This document shows positions 8,597 to 17,659 of a stretch of DNA of 64,000 bases, piece after piece. This DNA is from Alteraquisediminimonas sediminicola (lineage in GTDB: Bacteria; Pseudomonadota; Alphaproteobacteria; Sphingomonadales; Sphingomonadaceae): assembly GCF_019740335.1 (NCBI RefSeq), contig NZ_JAHXZS010000001.1, forward strand, positions 496,001 through 560,000, written 5' to 3'. The stretch's first letter is position 1, and each line of letters starts with the position of its first letter. A model generated the notes under the pieces. It searched no databases. It worked only from the letters and a program-made list of their open reading frames with translations, and had not been told where the DNA came from. A program made the position numbers and the translations under genes.

Positions 8597-10180
8597 ATGC
8601 TCGATGATAATCTGAAGCAGCAATTGCAAGCATATCTGGGCAACATCACCCAGCCGATTGAGCTGGTGACAAGCCTTGATGACAGCCCCAAGGCCAAGGA
8701 ACTGGCCGAATTGGTGGCCGAAATCGCCGCCCTGTCCGATAAGGTCAGCCTGCGCGACAATGGCACCGCCACCCGCAAGCCGAGCTTTGAAATCCGCCGC
8801 GTCGGGACCGATGTGGCCGTGCAGTTCGCCGGCATTCCGATGGGCCATGAATTCACCTCGCTGGTGCTCGCCTTGTTGCAGGTCGGCGGCCATCCGTCGA
8901 AAGAACCGCAGGCGTTGCAGGATCAGGTCCGCGCGCTGGACGGCGATTATCATTTCGAAACCTATTTCTCTTTGTCCTGCCAGAGCTGCCCCGATGTGGT
9001 GCAGGCGCTCAATCTGATGAGCGTGCTCAACCCCCGCATCACCCATTTCGCGATTGATGGGGCCTTGTTTCAGGACGAGGTCACTGAACGCAAGGTCATG
9101 GCCGTGCCGTCGATTTACCTGAATGGCGAACCATGGGGTCAAGGCCGGATGGATCTCGCCCAGATCGTGGCCAAGCTCGATACAGGCGCGGTGGCGCGGG
9201 CGGCGGAAGAAATCAACGCCAAGCCAGCCTTCGACGTGCTGGTCGTCGGCGGCGGCCCGGCGGGTGCAGCCTCCGCGATTTACACCGCACGCAAGGGCAT
9301 CCGCACCGGCGTCTTGGCCGAACGCTTTGGCGGGCAGGTGCTGGACACGATGGGGATCGAGAATTTCATCTCGGTCAGCCATACCGAAGGGCCAAAGCTC
9401 GCCAGCCAGTTGGAGGCGCATGTCCGCGATTATGATGTCGACATCATGAATCTGCAACGCGCCACCGCCCTGATCCCCGCCAGTAATCCGGATGGGCTGC
9501 ACGAGATCAAGCTGGAAAGCGGTGCATCGGTCAAGGCCAAGACCGTGATCCTGTCCACCGGCGCGCGCTGGCGGCAGATGGGCGTGCCGGGCGAAGACGA
9601 ATATCGCAACAAGGGCGTGGCCTATTGCCCGCATTGCGATGGCCCGTTGTTCAAGGGCAAGCGCGTGGCGGTGATCGGCGGCGGCAATAGCGGGGTCGAA
9701 GCGGCCATCGATCTGGCCGGGATCGTCGCCCATGTGACCTTGATCGAATTCGACAGCCAATTGCGCGCCGATGCGGTGTTGCAGCGCAAGCTCAACAGCC
9801 TGCCCAATGTCAACGTCATCACCTCGGCGCTCACCACCGAAGTGCATGGCGATGGCGAGCGGGTAGAAGGTTTAAGCTATCAGGATCGCAATAGTGATGA
9901 GATCCACCGCATCGATCTGGAAGGCATTTTCGTCCAGATCGGGCTGGTGCCGAACACCGAATGGCTGAAAGGCTCCATCGCGCTTAGCCCGCGTGGCGAG
10001 ATCGAAGTGGACGCCCGTGGCACAACCTCCATCCCCGGCATATTCGCGGCAGGCGATGCGACGACCGTGCCATATAAGCAGATCGTGATCGCGATGGGCG
10101 AAGGGGCCAAGGCAGGCCTGTCCGCCTTTGATCATCTGATCCGCATGACCCCGGTGGATGCGGCGGAACTTGCGACCTGA
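8597..10180 (+). CDS. ahpF: alkyl hydroperoxide reductase subunit F
   Basis: 527 residues, usual length about 520. N-terminal glutaredoxin-like double fold with redox pair Cys128/Cys131 (SCQSCPD), a linker, then a thioredoxin-reductase-like part with FAD motif [16 protein letters not shown], redox pair CPHC near residue 350, NAD motif [14 protein letters not shown], and the C-terminal FAD motif [18 protein letters not shown]. Passes electrons from NADH through FAD and the two disulfides to AhpC. AAGGA lies 8 nt upstream of the ATG. Co-directional with ahpC and presumably co-transcribed through the intervening hairpins. Confidence 0.96.
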   Translation: MLDDNLKQQLQAYLGNITQPIELVTSLDDSPKAKELAELVAEIAALSDKVSLRDNGTATRKPSFEIRRVGTDVAVQFAGIPMGHEFTSLVLALLQVGGHPSKEPQALQDQVRALDGDYHFETYFSLSCQSCPDVVQALNLMSVLNPRITHFAIDGALFQDEVTERKVMAVPSIYLNGEPWGQGRMDLAQIVAKLDTGAVARAAEEINAKPAFDVLVVGGGPAGAASAIYTARKGIRTGVLAERFGGQVLDTMGIENFISVSHTEGPKLASQLEAHVRDYDVDIMNLQRATALIPASNPDGLHEIKLESGASVKAKTVILSTGARWRQMGVPGEDEYRNKGVAYCPHCDGPLFKGKRVAVIGGGNSGVEAAIDLAGIVAHVTLIEFDSQLRADAVLQRKLNSLPNVNVITSALTTEVHGDGERVEGLSYQDRNSDEIHRIDLEGIFVQIGLVPNTEWLKGSIALSPRGEIEVDARGTTSIPGIFAAGDATTVPYKQIVIAMGEGAKAGLSAFDHLIRMTPVDAAELAT

Positions 10181-10189
10181 TGGATCAAT

Positions 10190-10218
10190 AAGGGGCGTAG
10201 TTGCAGACTGCGCCCCTT
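10190..10218. terminator. bidirectional terminator between convergent ahpF and thiE-like genes
   Basis: AAGGGGCG and CGCCCCTT form a perfect stem around a 13-nt loop, followed by TTGTTAG on the plus strand and ATTGATC on the minus strand. It fills the 39-nt gap between the two convergent stop codons. Confidence 0.65.
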
Positions 10219-10219
10219 G

Positions 10220-10774
10220 TTAGCTAAGAGCGTCGATCCCTGCCCAACCGGTGATCTTGAACCCGGCAAGGCTATGCGCTCGGATTTTGTTCACCCCCCC
10301 CAGCGCATAAACCGGTAGCTGCGTCTGCCGCCGCAACAACCCGAACCGCAGCCGCCCCAAGGCCGCGCCACCGGGATGGGAGCGCGTGGCGAATATCGGG
10401 GATAATAACAGGCAGTCCGCGCCCAGTGCCTCAGCCGCGCGTATTTCCGGCACATTATGGACCGGCGCACTGTGTATTTGATGGGGGCCAAGCCTGCGCC
10501 CTACCCGGCCATGAAAGCCATCCGCCCCCCAAGCCTGCGCCTCGCGCGGCGATCCGGCGAGCAGCAACAACCGGCGCTGGCGACGACACACACGCCTGAC
10601 CGCATCGAACAACGCACAACGCTCAACGCGCGGCAATTCATAATGGCGGAAAATCACACCCGCCCCTTTGGGCAATCGCGCCACCACGCCCACAAGGTCC
10701 GCCCCCAAACGGGGATCGGTCATCAGCCAAATATCAGGCAGGGATTTTGCTTTAGGGGTCTGGCGCAGCGACAT
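10220..10774 (-). CDS. thiE: thiamine phosphate synthase / TenI family protein
   Basis: 184 residues from the ATG at 10774. TIM-barrel fold of the ThiE/TenI family: LPDIWLMTDPRLG opening strand, ADCLLLSPIFATRSHPG (phosphate/pyrophosphate loop region) and C-terminal LPVYALGGVNKIRAHSLAG with the conserved GG. ThiE joins HMP-pyrophosphate to thiazole phosphate; TenI homologues lack that activity or act as thiazole tautomerases. Several ThiE substrate residues are not clearly kept, so the symbol is provisional. Upstream in-frame starts would run into the divergent yggS gene. No Shine-Dalgarno: the ATG is 7 nt from a TATAGG -10 box, so the mRNA may be leaderless. Confidence 0.65.
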   Translation of the reverse strand: MSLRQTPKAKSLPDIWLMTDPRLGADLVGVVARLPKGAGVIFRHYELPRVERCALFDAVRRVCRRQRRLLLLAGSPREAQAWGADGFHGRVGRRLGPHQIHSAPVHNVPEIRAAEALGADCLLLSPIFATRSHPGGAALGRLRFGLLRRQTQLPVYALGGVNKIRAHSLAGFKITGWAGIDALS

Positions 10775-10781
10775 GACGCGA

Positions 10782-10789
10782 CCTATAGC
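10782..10789. promoter_or_regulatory. shared, symmetric -10 element for thiE-like and yggS genes
   Basis: The palindrome CTATAG (10783-10788) lies in the 22-bp spacer between divergent ATGs at 10774 and 10797, and its centre is exactly 11.5 nt from the A of each ATG. Read rightward it gives TATAGC ending 7 nt before the yggS ATG; read leftward TATAGG ending 7 nt before the other ATG. That is the spacing expected if transcription starts on the A of each start codon. Neither gene has a Shine-Dalgarno site. No good -35 box is visible. Confidence 0.5.
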
Positions 10790-10796
10790 ACCCCCT

Positions 10797-11477
10797 ATGA
10801 CCGAACCGGAAGCCATTGCCGCCGCCCGCACGCGCATCGACGCCGTGACCTCTGCCATCCGCCATCAAGAACGACTGGCGGGCCGAAAATCCGGCAGCAC
10901 GACATTGATCGCCGTGTCGAAAACCCATGAGGCGGATGCGATCCGCCCGTTGTTATTGGCGGGCCTGCGCGACTTTGGCGAAAACCGGGTGCAAGAGGCG
11001 CAGGGCAAATGGCCCGCGTTAAAGCAAGAGTTCCCGGACATCACGCTCCACCTGATCGGCCAATTGCAAAGCAACAAGGCCAAGGATGCGGTCGAATTGT
11101 TCGATGTCATCCACAGCGTGGATCGTCCGTCGCTGGTAACGGCCTTGGGCAAGGCGATGGCCGAAACGGGTCGCCAACTGCCCTTTTTCGTGCAGGTCAA
11201 TATCGGCAATGAAGAACAAAAGGGCGGCTGCGCGGTCGCCGAACTCCCGGCCCTGCTCGATCAATGCCAACAGGCGGGACTGAACATTGTCGGCCTGATG
11301 GCCGTACCTCCTGCGGACATCGAAGCCGCGCCATTCTTCGCCCTGCTGGTGGAACTGGCCAAGCGCCATAACCTGACGCAATTGTCGATGGGCATGTCGG
11401 GCGATTATGAAACGGCGGTTTTGCTCGGTTCCACGCAGGTGCGGATCGGCACCGCATTGTTCGGGGAACGAGGCTAA
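10797..11477 (+). CDS. yggS: YggS family pyridoxal-phosphate homeostasis protein
   Basis: 226 residues from the ATG at 10797 (MTEPEAIAAARTRID). PLP-binding Lys lies in LIAVSKTHEADAI, followed by GENRVQEA, HLIGQLQSNKAK and the C-terminal LSMGMSGDYETAVLLGSTQVRIGTALFG, all YggS hallmarks. The protein binds PLP and buffers its free level, affecting amino-acid metabolism; it has no known catalytic turnover. Earlier in-frame starts would overlap the divergent gene. No ribosome site precedes the ATG, which fits a leaderless transcript from the shared -10 box. Confidence 0.9.
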   Translation: MTEPEAIAAARTRIDAVTSAIRHQERLAGRKSGSTTLIAVSKTHEADAIRPLLLAGLRDFGENRVQEAQGKWPALKQEFPDITLHLIGQLQSNKAKDAVELFDVIHSVDRPSLVTALGKAMAETGRQLPFFVQVNIGNEEQKGGCAVAELPALLDQCQQAGLNIVGLMAVPPADIEAAPFFALLVELAKRHNLTQLSMGMSGDYETAVLLGSTQVRIGTALFGERG

Positions 11478-11512
11478 ATTACGCCCCGCCCGTCAACGCC
11501 GTTAAGCCTTAG

Positions 11513-11614
11513 TGTTCGCCACCTGTAAGGGCGGCGACGCCTTTAATGCTCGCCACCTGTAAGGGCGGCGACGCCTTTAATGCTCGCCACCTGTAAGGGC
11601 GGCGACGAGCGCCT
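11513..11614. repeat. three tandem copies of a 34-bp unit spanning the lysR 3' end
   Basis: Units start at 11513, 11547 and 11581, each reading TG[TC]TCGCCACCTGTAAGG followed by GCGGCGACG. The third copy is the real end of the minus-strand LysR gene; the other two are downstream duplicates that repeat its last codons and stop. Copies 1 and 2 differ by one base, suggesting recent slippage. Each unit can fold through CGCC/GGCG. Confidence 0.85.
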
Positions 11615-12338
11615 TGACCTTTTTCTGCCGCCATTGCGGCAACGGTGCGACGAGCCAATAGCGATTGCCATTGCCCGGCACGCTTTCGCCCATTGCCACA
11701 TCATTCAGCAGGAATTTCGGCACCAAAGCCTCGCCCAATCCGGCCATGGCCGCATCGATTGCCGCGCCCGCATTGCCGACCGAAAAAACAGCCTCCGCAT
11801 CCGGGTTGCCCGGCCAGCTGATCATAGGCCCCGCGCCGATCCGCACCAGCATGCCGTCATCCAACGCCACGCCTTCATGATCGCCGGGCGATTCCGCATG
11901 GATCACCGCCAGATCGATATTGGCCTGAGTAAAATCCACACCTTCATCGGCATCCACCAGATGCAGGCGCAATTCCGGGTCATTGGCCGCATAAGCCGCC
12001 AGTCGCGGCAACAGCCATTTGGCGCTGACATCGCGCGGCGCGGCGATGGTCAGCATCTTGGACGATTGCTGCACCTGCATGGCGCGCACCGCCTCTTCAA
12101 ATTGCAGGAACCCGGCCCGCAGCGCCGCCAAACCGGCCTCTGCCTCGGACGTGAGTTCCAGCCCCTTGGTCGTGCGACGGAACAACACCACGCCCAACGT
12201 ATCTTCCAGCGCCCTGATCTGCTGCCCCACGGCGGCAGGCGTCACCGCCAGTTCATCCGCCGCGCGGGTGAATGACAAATGCCGGGCCGCCGCGTCAAAT
12301 ACGCGCAGGCCATTCAAGGGAAGATGCGTCCGCTTCAT
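11577..12338 (-). CDS. LysR-type transcriptional regulator (GcvA-like), short
   Basis: 253 residues, about 45 fewer than typical LysR proteins. The N-terminal winged helix is intact (LPLNGLRVFDAAARHLSFTRAADELAVTPAAVGQQIRALE, residues 7-46) and resembles GcvA/AmpR-type regulators; the effector domain from about residue 95 is shortened and ends LPQWRQKKVKALVAALTGGEH. The ATG overlaps the apaG stop by 4 nt, so it is co-translated with metZ-apaG. Target genes cannot be told from sequence; its operon partners suggest sulfur-amino-acid or general control. The last codons and stop are duplicated twice downstream. Confidence 0.85.
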   Translation of the reverse strand: MKRTHLPLNGLRVFDAAARHLSFTRAADELAVTPAAVGQQIRALEDTLGVVLFRRTTKGLELTSEAEAGLAALRAGFLQFEEAVRAMQVQQSSKMLTIAAPRDVSAKWLLPRLAAYAANDPELRLHLVDADEGVDFTQANIDLAVIHAESPGDHEGVALDDGMLVRIGAGPMISWPGNPDAEAVFSVGNAGAAIDAAMAGLGEALVPKFLLNDVAMGESVPGNGNRYWLVAPLPQWRQKKVKALVAALTGGEH

Positions 12339-12733
12339 CGGGCGCTCACCGGCCCATTCAACGCAAAAGAAGGAATTTCCGCATCGAATGACGATCCATC
12401 ATCGCACACCATGCCGAAACTGCCATGCATCGCCCCGGTCGAGGTCGTCAGCGGACAACCCGACACATAATCATAAGACGCGCCGGGGCGGATGATCGGC
12501 TGATCCCCCACCACGCCATCGCCCTGCACATCATTGGTCGCGCCGCGCCCGTCGATGATCACCCAATGGCGGGTCATCAACTGCACGGTCTGCGGCCCGT
12601 TATTTTCCAGACGGATATGATATGACCAGAACCAGCGCCCATTTTCCGGGTCCGATTGTTCCGGCAGGAATGTGACGGCGACCCGCACGGTCACCCCCCG
12701 CGTCGTCGCCGCATGGGGGAAGAATGCCTCCAT
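12335..12733 (-). CDS. apaG: ApaG family protein
   Basis: 132 residues, the normal size. Single fibronectin-III-like beta fold (DUF525): VTVRVAVTFLPEQSD, FWSYHIRLENNGPQTVQLMTRHW, and the pyrophosphate-loop-like GVVGDQPIIRPGASYDYVSG, FGMVCDDG. Linked genetically to Co2+/Mg2+ efflux and Ap4A metabolism in enterobacteria; the molecular role is not settled. The ATG shares its A with the metZ stop (TGATG); a TTG one codon earlier is less likely. Middle gene of the metZ-apaG-lysR operon. Confidence 0.9.
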   Translation of the reverse strand: MEAFFPHAATTRGVTVRVAVTFLPEQSDPENGRWFWSYHIRLENNGPQTVQLMTRHWVIIDGRGATNDVQGDGVVGDQPIIRPGASYDYVSGCPLTTSTGAMHGSFGMVCDDGSSFDAEIPSFALNGPVSAR

Positions 12734-13941
12734 CAAAGGCCGACCTTCCGCAGCGCCCGATCAAGATCGTCGATCAGGTCCAGCGGATCTTCCAACCCGA
12801 CATTGATTCGCAACATACCTTCGCCGATTCCCATGGCTTCACGCGCCTCCGCACCCATATTATGATGGGTGGTGGATGCAGGATGGGTCATCAGGCTGCG
12901 CGAGTCACCAATATTATTCGAAATGTCGATCAGTTCGAGCGCGTTCAACAAATCATGCGCCTGACGCCGACCGCCATCCAGAATGAACGAGAAGATCGGG
13001 CCACAGGCCTTCATCTGCTTTTTCGCCAGCGCATATTGCGGATGGCTTTCCAGACCGGGGTGCAAGATCGTCGGCACACGGCCTTCCATGAACTTGCCGA
13101 CGGCCAACGCATTTTCAGACTGGCGCATCGCGCGCAATTCCAGCGTTTCCAGCCCCTTTAACACCACCCATGCATTGAATGGCGCAAGGTTAGGGCCGGT
13201 GTTGCGCTGGAAAGGCAACAAGGTCTCGTTGATCCATTTTTCCGTGCCGCACACCGCACCGGCAAGCACGCGCCCCTGCCCGTCCATCAGCTTGGTCGCG
13301 GAATAAGCGACGACATCCGCGCCGAAATCCATCGGACGCTGGATCACGGACGAGCAAAACGCATTGTCCACCACCGTGGTGATACCGTGCGATTTCGCGA
13401 GCGTGCAGACATATTCAATGTCAACAATGTCCATCGTCGGATTGGCGGGCGTTTCAAAGAAGAACACCTTGGTATTCGGCTGGATCGCGGCCTTCCACGC
13501 ATCATTGTCGCGGGAATCGATGGTGGTGGAGGTAATGCCGAAGCGCGGCAACAGACTGTCCGTCAACCAGCGGCAGGACCCGAAGGCCGCCCGCGCCGCA
13601 ACGACATGATCGCCCGCGCTCAATTGACAGAGCAACGCCGTCGTCATCGCCGCCATGCCAGTCGCCTGTGCGCGGCATGCCTCGGCCCCTTCCATCAGGG
13701 CGATGCGCTCTTCCAGCATCTCGACCGTCGGATTCTGGAGGCGGCTATAGGTCATGCCCGCCTGTTCACCGGCAAAGCGCGCGGCCACATCCTCGGCGCA
13801 GTCATAGCTATAGCCGGAGGTGAGGAACAACGCCTCGGATGTTTCGCCAAATTCGGTGCGGACCGTGCCGCCGCGAATGGCTTGGGTAGCGGGACGCCAT
13901 GTCTTGGTGATGGCGCGATTCTGTCCGGTCGTACGTTTCAT
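12733..13941 (-). CDS. metZ: O-succinylhomoserine sulfhydrylase
   Basis: 402 residues of the Cys/Met-metabolism PLP enzyme family. Contains TSGYSYDCAEDVAARFAG, YSRLQNPTV, the PLP-lysine motif YSATKLMDGQGRVLAG and the C-terminal MTHPASTTH. Converts O-succinyl-L-homoserine and sulfide to homocysteine in direct-sulfhydrylation methionine synthesis; alphaproteobacteria use MetZ for this step. Cystathionine gamma-synthase is the closest alternative. Leads an operon with apaG and lysR. TAAGGAAAC precedes the ATG by a few bases and gives a usable ribosome site. Confidence 0.9.
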   Translation of the reverse strand: MKRTTGQNRAITKTWRPATQAIRGGTVRTEFGETSEALFLTSGYSYDCAEDVAARFAGEQAGMTYSRLQNPTVEMLEERIALMEGAEACRAQATGMAAMTTALLCQLSAGDHVVAARAAFGSCRWLTDSLLPRFGITSTTIDSRDNDAWKAAIQPNTKVFFFETPANPTMDIVDIEYVCTLAKSHGITTVVDNAFCSSVIQRPMDFGADVVAYSATKLMDGQGRVLAGAVCGTEKWINETLLPFQRNTGPNLAPFNAWVVLKGLETLELRAMRQSENALAVGKFMEGRVPTILHPGLESHPQYALAKKQMKACGPIFSFILDGGRRQAHDLLNALELIDISNNIGDSRSLMTHPASTTHHNMGAEAREAMGIGEGMLRINVGLEDPLDLIDDLDRALRKVGL

Positions 13942-14021
13942 GTTGTTTCCTTAAAGCGAATTCGTACCGGATGGAAATATTCCCGGCCCCGAAATCGCCA
14001 ATCTTATATGCAGATCAAAGG

Positions 14022-14450
14022 TCAGATGATGGCAGGCACATTATGGCAAGCAATCTCGATCTTGGGGCAGCGGTTCATCACCACATCAAGCCCTGCCGCC
14101 ACTGCGCGTTCTGCCGCTGCCTGATTGATGATCTCAAGCTGCATCCACACCGACTTTGCACCGACGGCAATCGCCTCATCAGTGACTGCGCCTGCGGCCT
14201 CGCTATTGCGGAAAATATCGACCATATCCGGCTTGTCCGGCAGATCGGTCAGTGTCGCATAGACCGTCTGCCCATGGATCACGCGGCCTACCAATTGCGG
14301 GTTCACCGGCCAAACAGTGTAGCCATGGGCCAGTAGATACTTCATCACCCGGTTGCTGGCGCGGTCTTCCTTCTCCGATGCGCCGACAAGGGCAATCGTG
14401 CGGACCGAGCACAACAAGCGCGCAATATCTTCATCGCGTTCTAAAATCAT
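14022..14450 (-). CDS. CoA-binding domain protein (YccU-like)
   Basis: 142 residues from the ATG at 14450, which overlaps the mrp stop by 4 nt (ATGA). Single Rossmann-type CoA-binding domain: IALVGASEKEDRASNRVMKYL, GYTVWPVNPQL, and the C-terminal VVMNRCPKIEI. Small stand-alone proteins of this kind bind CoA or acyl-CoA but their role is unknown. Coupling to Mrp is the only functional hint. Confidence 0.85.
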   Translation of the reverse strand: MILERDEDIARLLCSVRTIALVGASEKEDRASNRVMKYLLAHGYTVWPVNPQLVGRVIHGQTVYATLTDLPDKPDMVDIFRNSEAAGAVTDEAIAVGAKSVWMQLEIINQAAAERAVAAGLDVVMNRCPKIEIACHNVPAII

Positions 14451-15466
14451 GGCTTTGGCTCCCAATTGGCGATCTTGGCCGCGAGCGCGGCAAAATGCGG
14501 CTCATCCGAGGATGCGGCAGGCGGTTCGCCCGCATCGCTCGCCATCCGGATCGACAGTTCAAGCGGCACCCGCCCAAGGAACGGTATGCCGCACACCTTT
14601 GCCGCAGCCTCTGCCCCGCCATGGCCGAACGGATCGGACACTTCGCCGCAATGCGGGCATTGATAGCCCGCCATATTCTCGATCAGCCCGATAATCGGGA
14701 CATGGGCGGTATTGAACAGGTCGATGGCGCGGGTCGCATCCATCAAGGCAATATCCTGCGGAGTGGAAACGATCACCACACCATCGGGCTTATGCTTTTG
14801 CACCATCGACAATTGCACATCACCGGTCCCCGGCGGCATATCGACGATCAGATAATCCATATCGCCCCATGCACCATCGACCAATTGACCCAGCGCATTG
14901 CTCGCCATCGGCCCGCGCCATGCCATTGCCTGCCCGTCCTTGACGATCTGCCCCATCGACAACAAAGACACGCCATAAGGCGATGCCACCGGCTCCAATT
15001 TATTATCCTTGGTGGTGGGGCGAATGCCTTCGATCCCCAACAGGCGCGGCTGGCTTGGCCCGTAAATATCGGCATCGATCACCCCGACCTTCGCCCCGAG
15101 CCGTGCCAGCGCGACCGCTAGATTGGCCGACACAGTCGATTTGCCGACACCGCCCTTACCACTGGCCACCGCGATCAATTTGGCGCGCTTCACCGCGCCC
15201 GCCGCGCCCTTGGACGATGTCATCGCCACCCGCACCTCGGCAACGCCCGCAAACGCGCCAAGCTTTTCCTTGATTTGCGCTTCTAGCGCCGTGCGGCTTT
15301 CCGCGTTCAATCCGGTCACATCAAGAATCACGCCAGCGCGGCCATCGGCCAGACGCGGCGGCGCGGCGCGGCCCGCTGCCACAAGGCCCTTGGATGTAAT
15401 CGGGTCGATAATCTGGTCGAGTGCCGCCGTCAGTTCGGCGATGATTTCAGGGGTCGTTTCAGTCAT
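14447..15466 (-). CDS. apbC: Mrp/ApbC iron-sulfur cluster carrier ATPase
   Basis: 339 residues from MTETTPEII (ATG at 15466; six further codons upstream are possible). N-terminal MIP18/DUF59 domain (residues about 4-85), then a deviant Walker A loop SGKGGVGKST, switch motif DADIYGPSQPRLLG, DMPPGTGDVQLS, and the C-terminal CPHC pair that holds a bridging [4Fe-4S] cluster in the dimer. Binds and delivers Fe-S clusters to apoproteins in the cytoplasm. Divergent from hflK. Confidence 0.93.
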   Translation of the reverse strand: MTETTPEIIAELTAALDQIIDPITSKGLVAAGRAAPPRLADGRAGVILDVTGLNAESRTALEAQIKEKLGAFAGVAEVRVAMTSSKGAAGAVKRAKLIAVASGKGGVGKSTVSANLAVALARLGAKVGVIDADIYGPSQPRLLGIEGIRPTTKDNKLEPVASPYGVSLLSMGQIVKDGQAMAWRGPMASNALGQLVDGAWGDMDYLIVDMPPGTGDVQLSMVQKHKPDGVVIVSTPQDIALMDATRAIDLFNTAHVPIIGLIENMAGYQCPHCGEVSDPFGHGGAEAAAKVCGIPFLGRVPLELSIRMASDAGEPPAASSDEPHFAALAAKIANWEPKP

Positions 15467-15586
15467 GCAAAGGCCCATAAACAATTTGTCTGCGTTCTGG
15501 CACTGTTTTTCCCTGATATGCCCTCTATATATGATCCCATGACGATGCGAAAAGAAGCTGACACAGCGAAAAACGGGGCATTAGAA

Positions 15587-16666
15587 ATGGCTGGCGGCCC
15601 ATGGGGCAGCGGGCCGAAGGACCAAAGCAGCGGTCAGGGAGGCGATCACGGTGGCGATGATGGTCCCCGCCAGCCTTGGCAGATGCCGCCTGCTGGCAAA
15701 CGGCATCGCCACCCTGCGGGTCAGGGTGGTTCTTCCGCACTTGATCAACTCATCCATTGGCTGCGCGATCGCCTTGGCGGCGGCGGCGGCGGCGGTCATC
15801 AAGGCCCGGGCATGGTCGGTGGCCAGCCATTATGGCTTTGGGCGATTGCTGCGATTTTGCTCAGTTGGATATTGCTCACCAGCGTCCACCGCATCGGGCC
15901 GCAGGAACGCGGCATTCTCACGCGTTTCGGCAGCTATGTCGGCACGATGAAGCCGGGCATCAACCTGTCATTCCCCGCCCCCATCGATTCGGTCGAAAAG
16001 CTCGACGTCGAAGAAATCCGCACCATCGACATCGGTGGTTCGGGCGATTCCGAACGGCTGATCCTGACCGGCGACCAGAATATCGTCGATCTTGCCTATT
16101 CGGTGCGCTGGAACATCCGCGATCCGGAACTGTTCCAATTCGCGCTGGCCGAACCGGAAACCACCATCAGCGAAGTCTCGGAAAGCGCGATGCGCGCCGT
16201 GATCTCCAGTGTGACCCTCGATCAAGCCATGGGCGCCCAGCGCGGCCAGATCGAACAAGAGGTCGCCTCGATGATGCAGGCGATCCTCGACAATTATAAA
16301 TCAGGCATCCGCGTGCAGGGCATCGCGATCAAACAGGCCGATCCGCCCGCCAAGACGATCGAAGCGTTCAAGGACGTGTCCGCCGCGCAGCAAGAGGCGC
16401 AAAGCTCGGTCAACCGGGCCAATGCCTATGCCCAGCAGGTCACGGCCCGCGCACAGGGCGAAGCGGCGGCGTTCGACAAGGTCTATGCACAATATCGCCT
16501 TGCCCCAGAGGTAACGCGCAAGCGCATGTATTATGATACAATGGAGGCCGTGCTGTCCAAGACTGACAAGATCGTGGTCGAGGCCAATAACGTCACCACC
16601 TATCTGCCCTTGCCGGAACTAGGCAAACGCGCCCGGCCCGCCACCGGGACGGAGGTGGTTCGATGA
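15587..16666 (+). CDS. hflK: FtsH protease modulator HflK
   Basis: 359 residues if begun at MAGGPWGSGPKDQ (15587). In-frame ATGs at 15539 and 15518 would lengthen it; 15539 lies 6 nt after a TATATAT box and could be a leaderless start, so the start is unsettled. Gly/Pro-rich cytoplasmic tail with a run of Gly (DRLGGGGGGGHQGPG), one membrane helix (LWLWAIAAILLSWILLT), then the SPFH/band-7 domain (GILTRFGSYVGTMKPGINLSFP) and a coiled coil rich in Ala/Gln. Forms a periplasmic cage with HflC around FtsH. Stop overlaps hflC by 4 nt. Confidence 0.92.
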   Translation: MAGGPWGSGPKDQSSGQGGDHGGDDGPRQPWQMPPAGKRHRHPAGQGGSSALDQLIHWLRDRLGGGGGGGHQGPGMVGGQPLWLWAIAAILLSWILLTSVHRIGPQERGILTRFGSYVGTMKPGINLSFPAPIDSVEKLDVEEIRTIDIGGSGDSERLILTGDQNIVDLAYSVRWNIRDPELFQFALAEPETTISEVSESAMRAVISSVTLDQAMGAQRGQIEQEVASMMQAILDNYKSGIRVQGIAIKQADPPAKTIEAFKDVSAAQQEAQSSVNRANAYAQQVTARAQGEAAAFDKVYAQYRLAPEVTRKRMYYDTMEAVLSKTDKIVVEANNVTTYLPLPELGKRARPATGTEVVR

Positions 16667-17526
16667 TTGATCGCATTTCCAGTAATCCGATCCCTTATGT
16701 GATCGGTGCTATCGGCGCGTTGCTGTTGCTCGGCAATATCTTCACGGTGGTGCCGGAAACAAGTCAGGGCGTTGTTGTGCGCTTTGGCGAACCGGTGCGG
16801 ATCATCAACCGTTACAAACCGACCGAAGCCTATGGCCAGACCGGCGCAGGGATCGTCGCGCGCATCCCGTTCGCCGAACAGATCGTCTGGATCGACAAGC
16901 GCGTGCTGTCGATCTCGATGGAGCGGCAACAGGTGCTGTCCACCGATCAATTGCGGTTGCAGGTCGATGCCTTTGCCCGGTATCGCATCGTCGATCCGCT
17001 GCGCATGTATATTTCGGCGGGCAGTTCGGAACGCGTGTCCGAACAATTGAAGCCGATCCTCGGTTCGGCCCTGCGCAACGAATTGGGCAAGCGTCCGTTC
17101 GCGGCCTTGCTCAGCCCGGAACGCGGCACGGTGATGCGCAACATTCGCGCCGGGCTTGACCGCGTCGCCCGCCAATATGGCGCGGTGATCATCGATGTCC
17201 GCATCAAGCGCGCCGATCTGCCGGAAGGCGCGACACTTGAATCCGCCTTTGATCGGATGCGCACCGCGCGTCAGCAACAGGCGCTCACCATCCGCGCCCA
17301 AGGTATGAAACAGGCCCAGATCATTCAGGCCGATGCAGATGCAGCCGCCGCCAAAACCTATGCCGATGCCTATGGCAAGGATGCGGATTTTTATGAATTT
17401 TATCGGGCGATGCAGAGCTATCGTTATACGTTCGTCAATGACGGCACGAATAACGAGAAGGGATCGTCCTCAATCCTGCTGTCACCGGACAATGCCTATC
17501 TCAGGGAGTTCCGGGGCCGACGCTAA
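16663..17526 (+). CDS. hflC: FtsH protease modulator HflC
   Basis: 287 residues. N-terminal membrane helix (IPYVIGAIGALLLLGNIFTV), then the SPFH domain with GVVVRFGEPVRIIN and LSISMERQQVLSTDQLRLQVDAFARYRI, and a coiled-coil segment ending in the typical YADAYGKDADFYEFYRAMQSY. Partner of HflK; together they regulate FtsH proteolysis at the inner membrane. The ATG overlaps the hflK stop (ATGA). DegP is encoded 133 nt downstream, so this is a membrane/periplasmic protein-quality locus. Confidence 0.95.
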   Translation: MIDRISSNPIPYVIGAIGALLLLGNIFTVVPETSQGVVVRFGEPVRIINRYKPTEAYGQTGAGIVARIPFAEQIVWIDKRVLSISMERQQVLSTDQLRLQVDAFARYRIVDPLRMYISAGSSERVSEQLKPILGSALRNELGKRPFAALLSPERGTVMRNIRAGLDRVARQYGAVIIDVRIKRADLPEGATLESAFDRMRTARQQQALTIRAQGMKQAQIIQADADAAAAKTYADAYGKDADFYEFYRAMQSYRYTFVNDGTNNEKGSSSILLSPDNAYLREFRGRR

Positions 17527-17659
17527 AACCCCGGATCGCCAGCAATAGTCGATGTTAATTTGTTATCACCGCGTTCAATTTCAGTTCAGACTGACTTGAC
17601 CAAACTCCCCCTAGGATCGAAACATCGGTCCCAAGGGTCTAGACAGGAGAACAAGGATC

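Noticed and set aside
13942-14021. Possible SAM-II riboswitch in front of metZ
   Set aside because: MetZ genes in alphaproteobacteria often have one, but the 80-nt leader lacks the SAM-II pseudoknot arms; only a few generic bases before the ribosome site resemble it.
17527-17659. Sigma-E type promoter before degP
   Set aside because: No GAACTT/TCTGA or GGAAC/CGTT pair with proper spacing is present in the gap.
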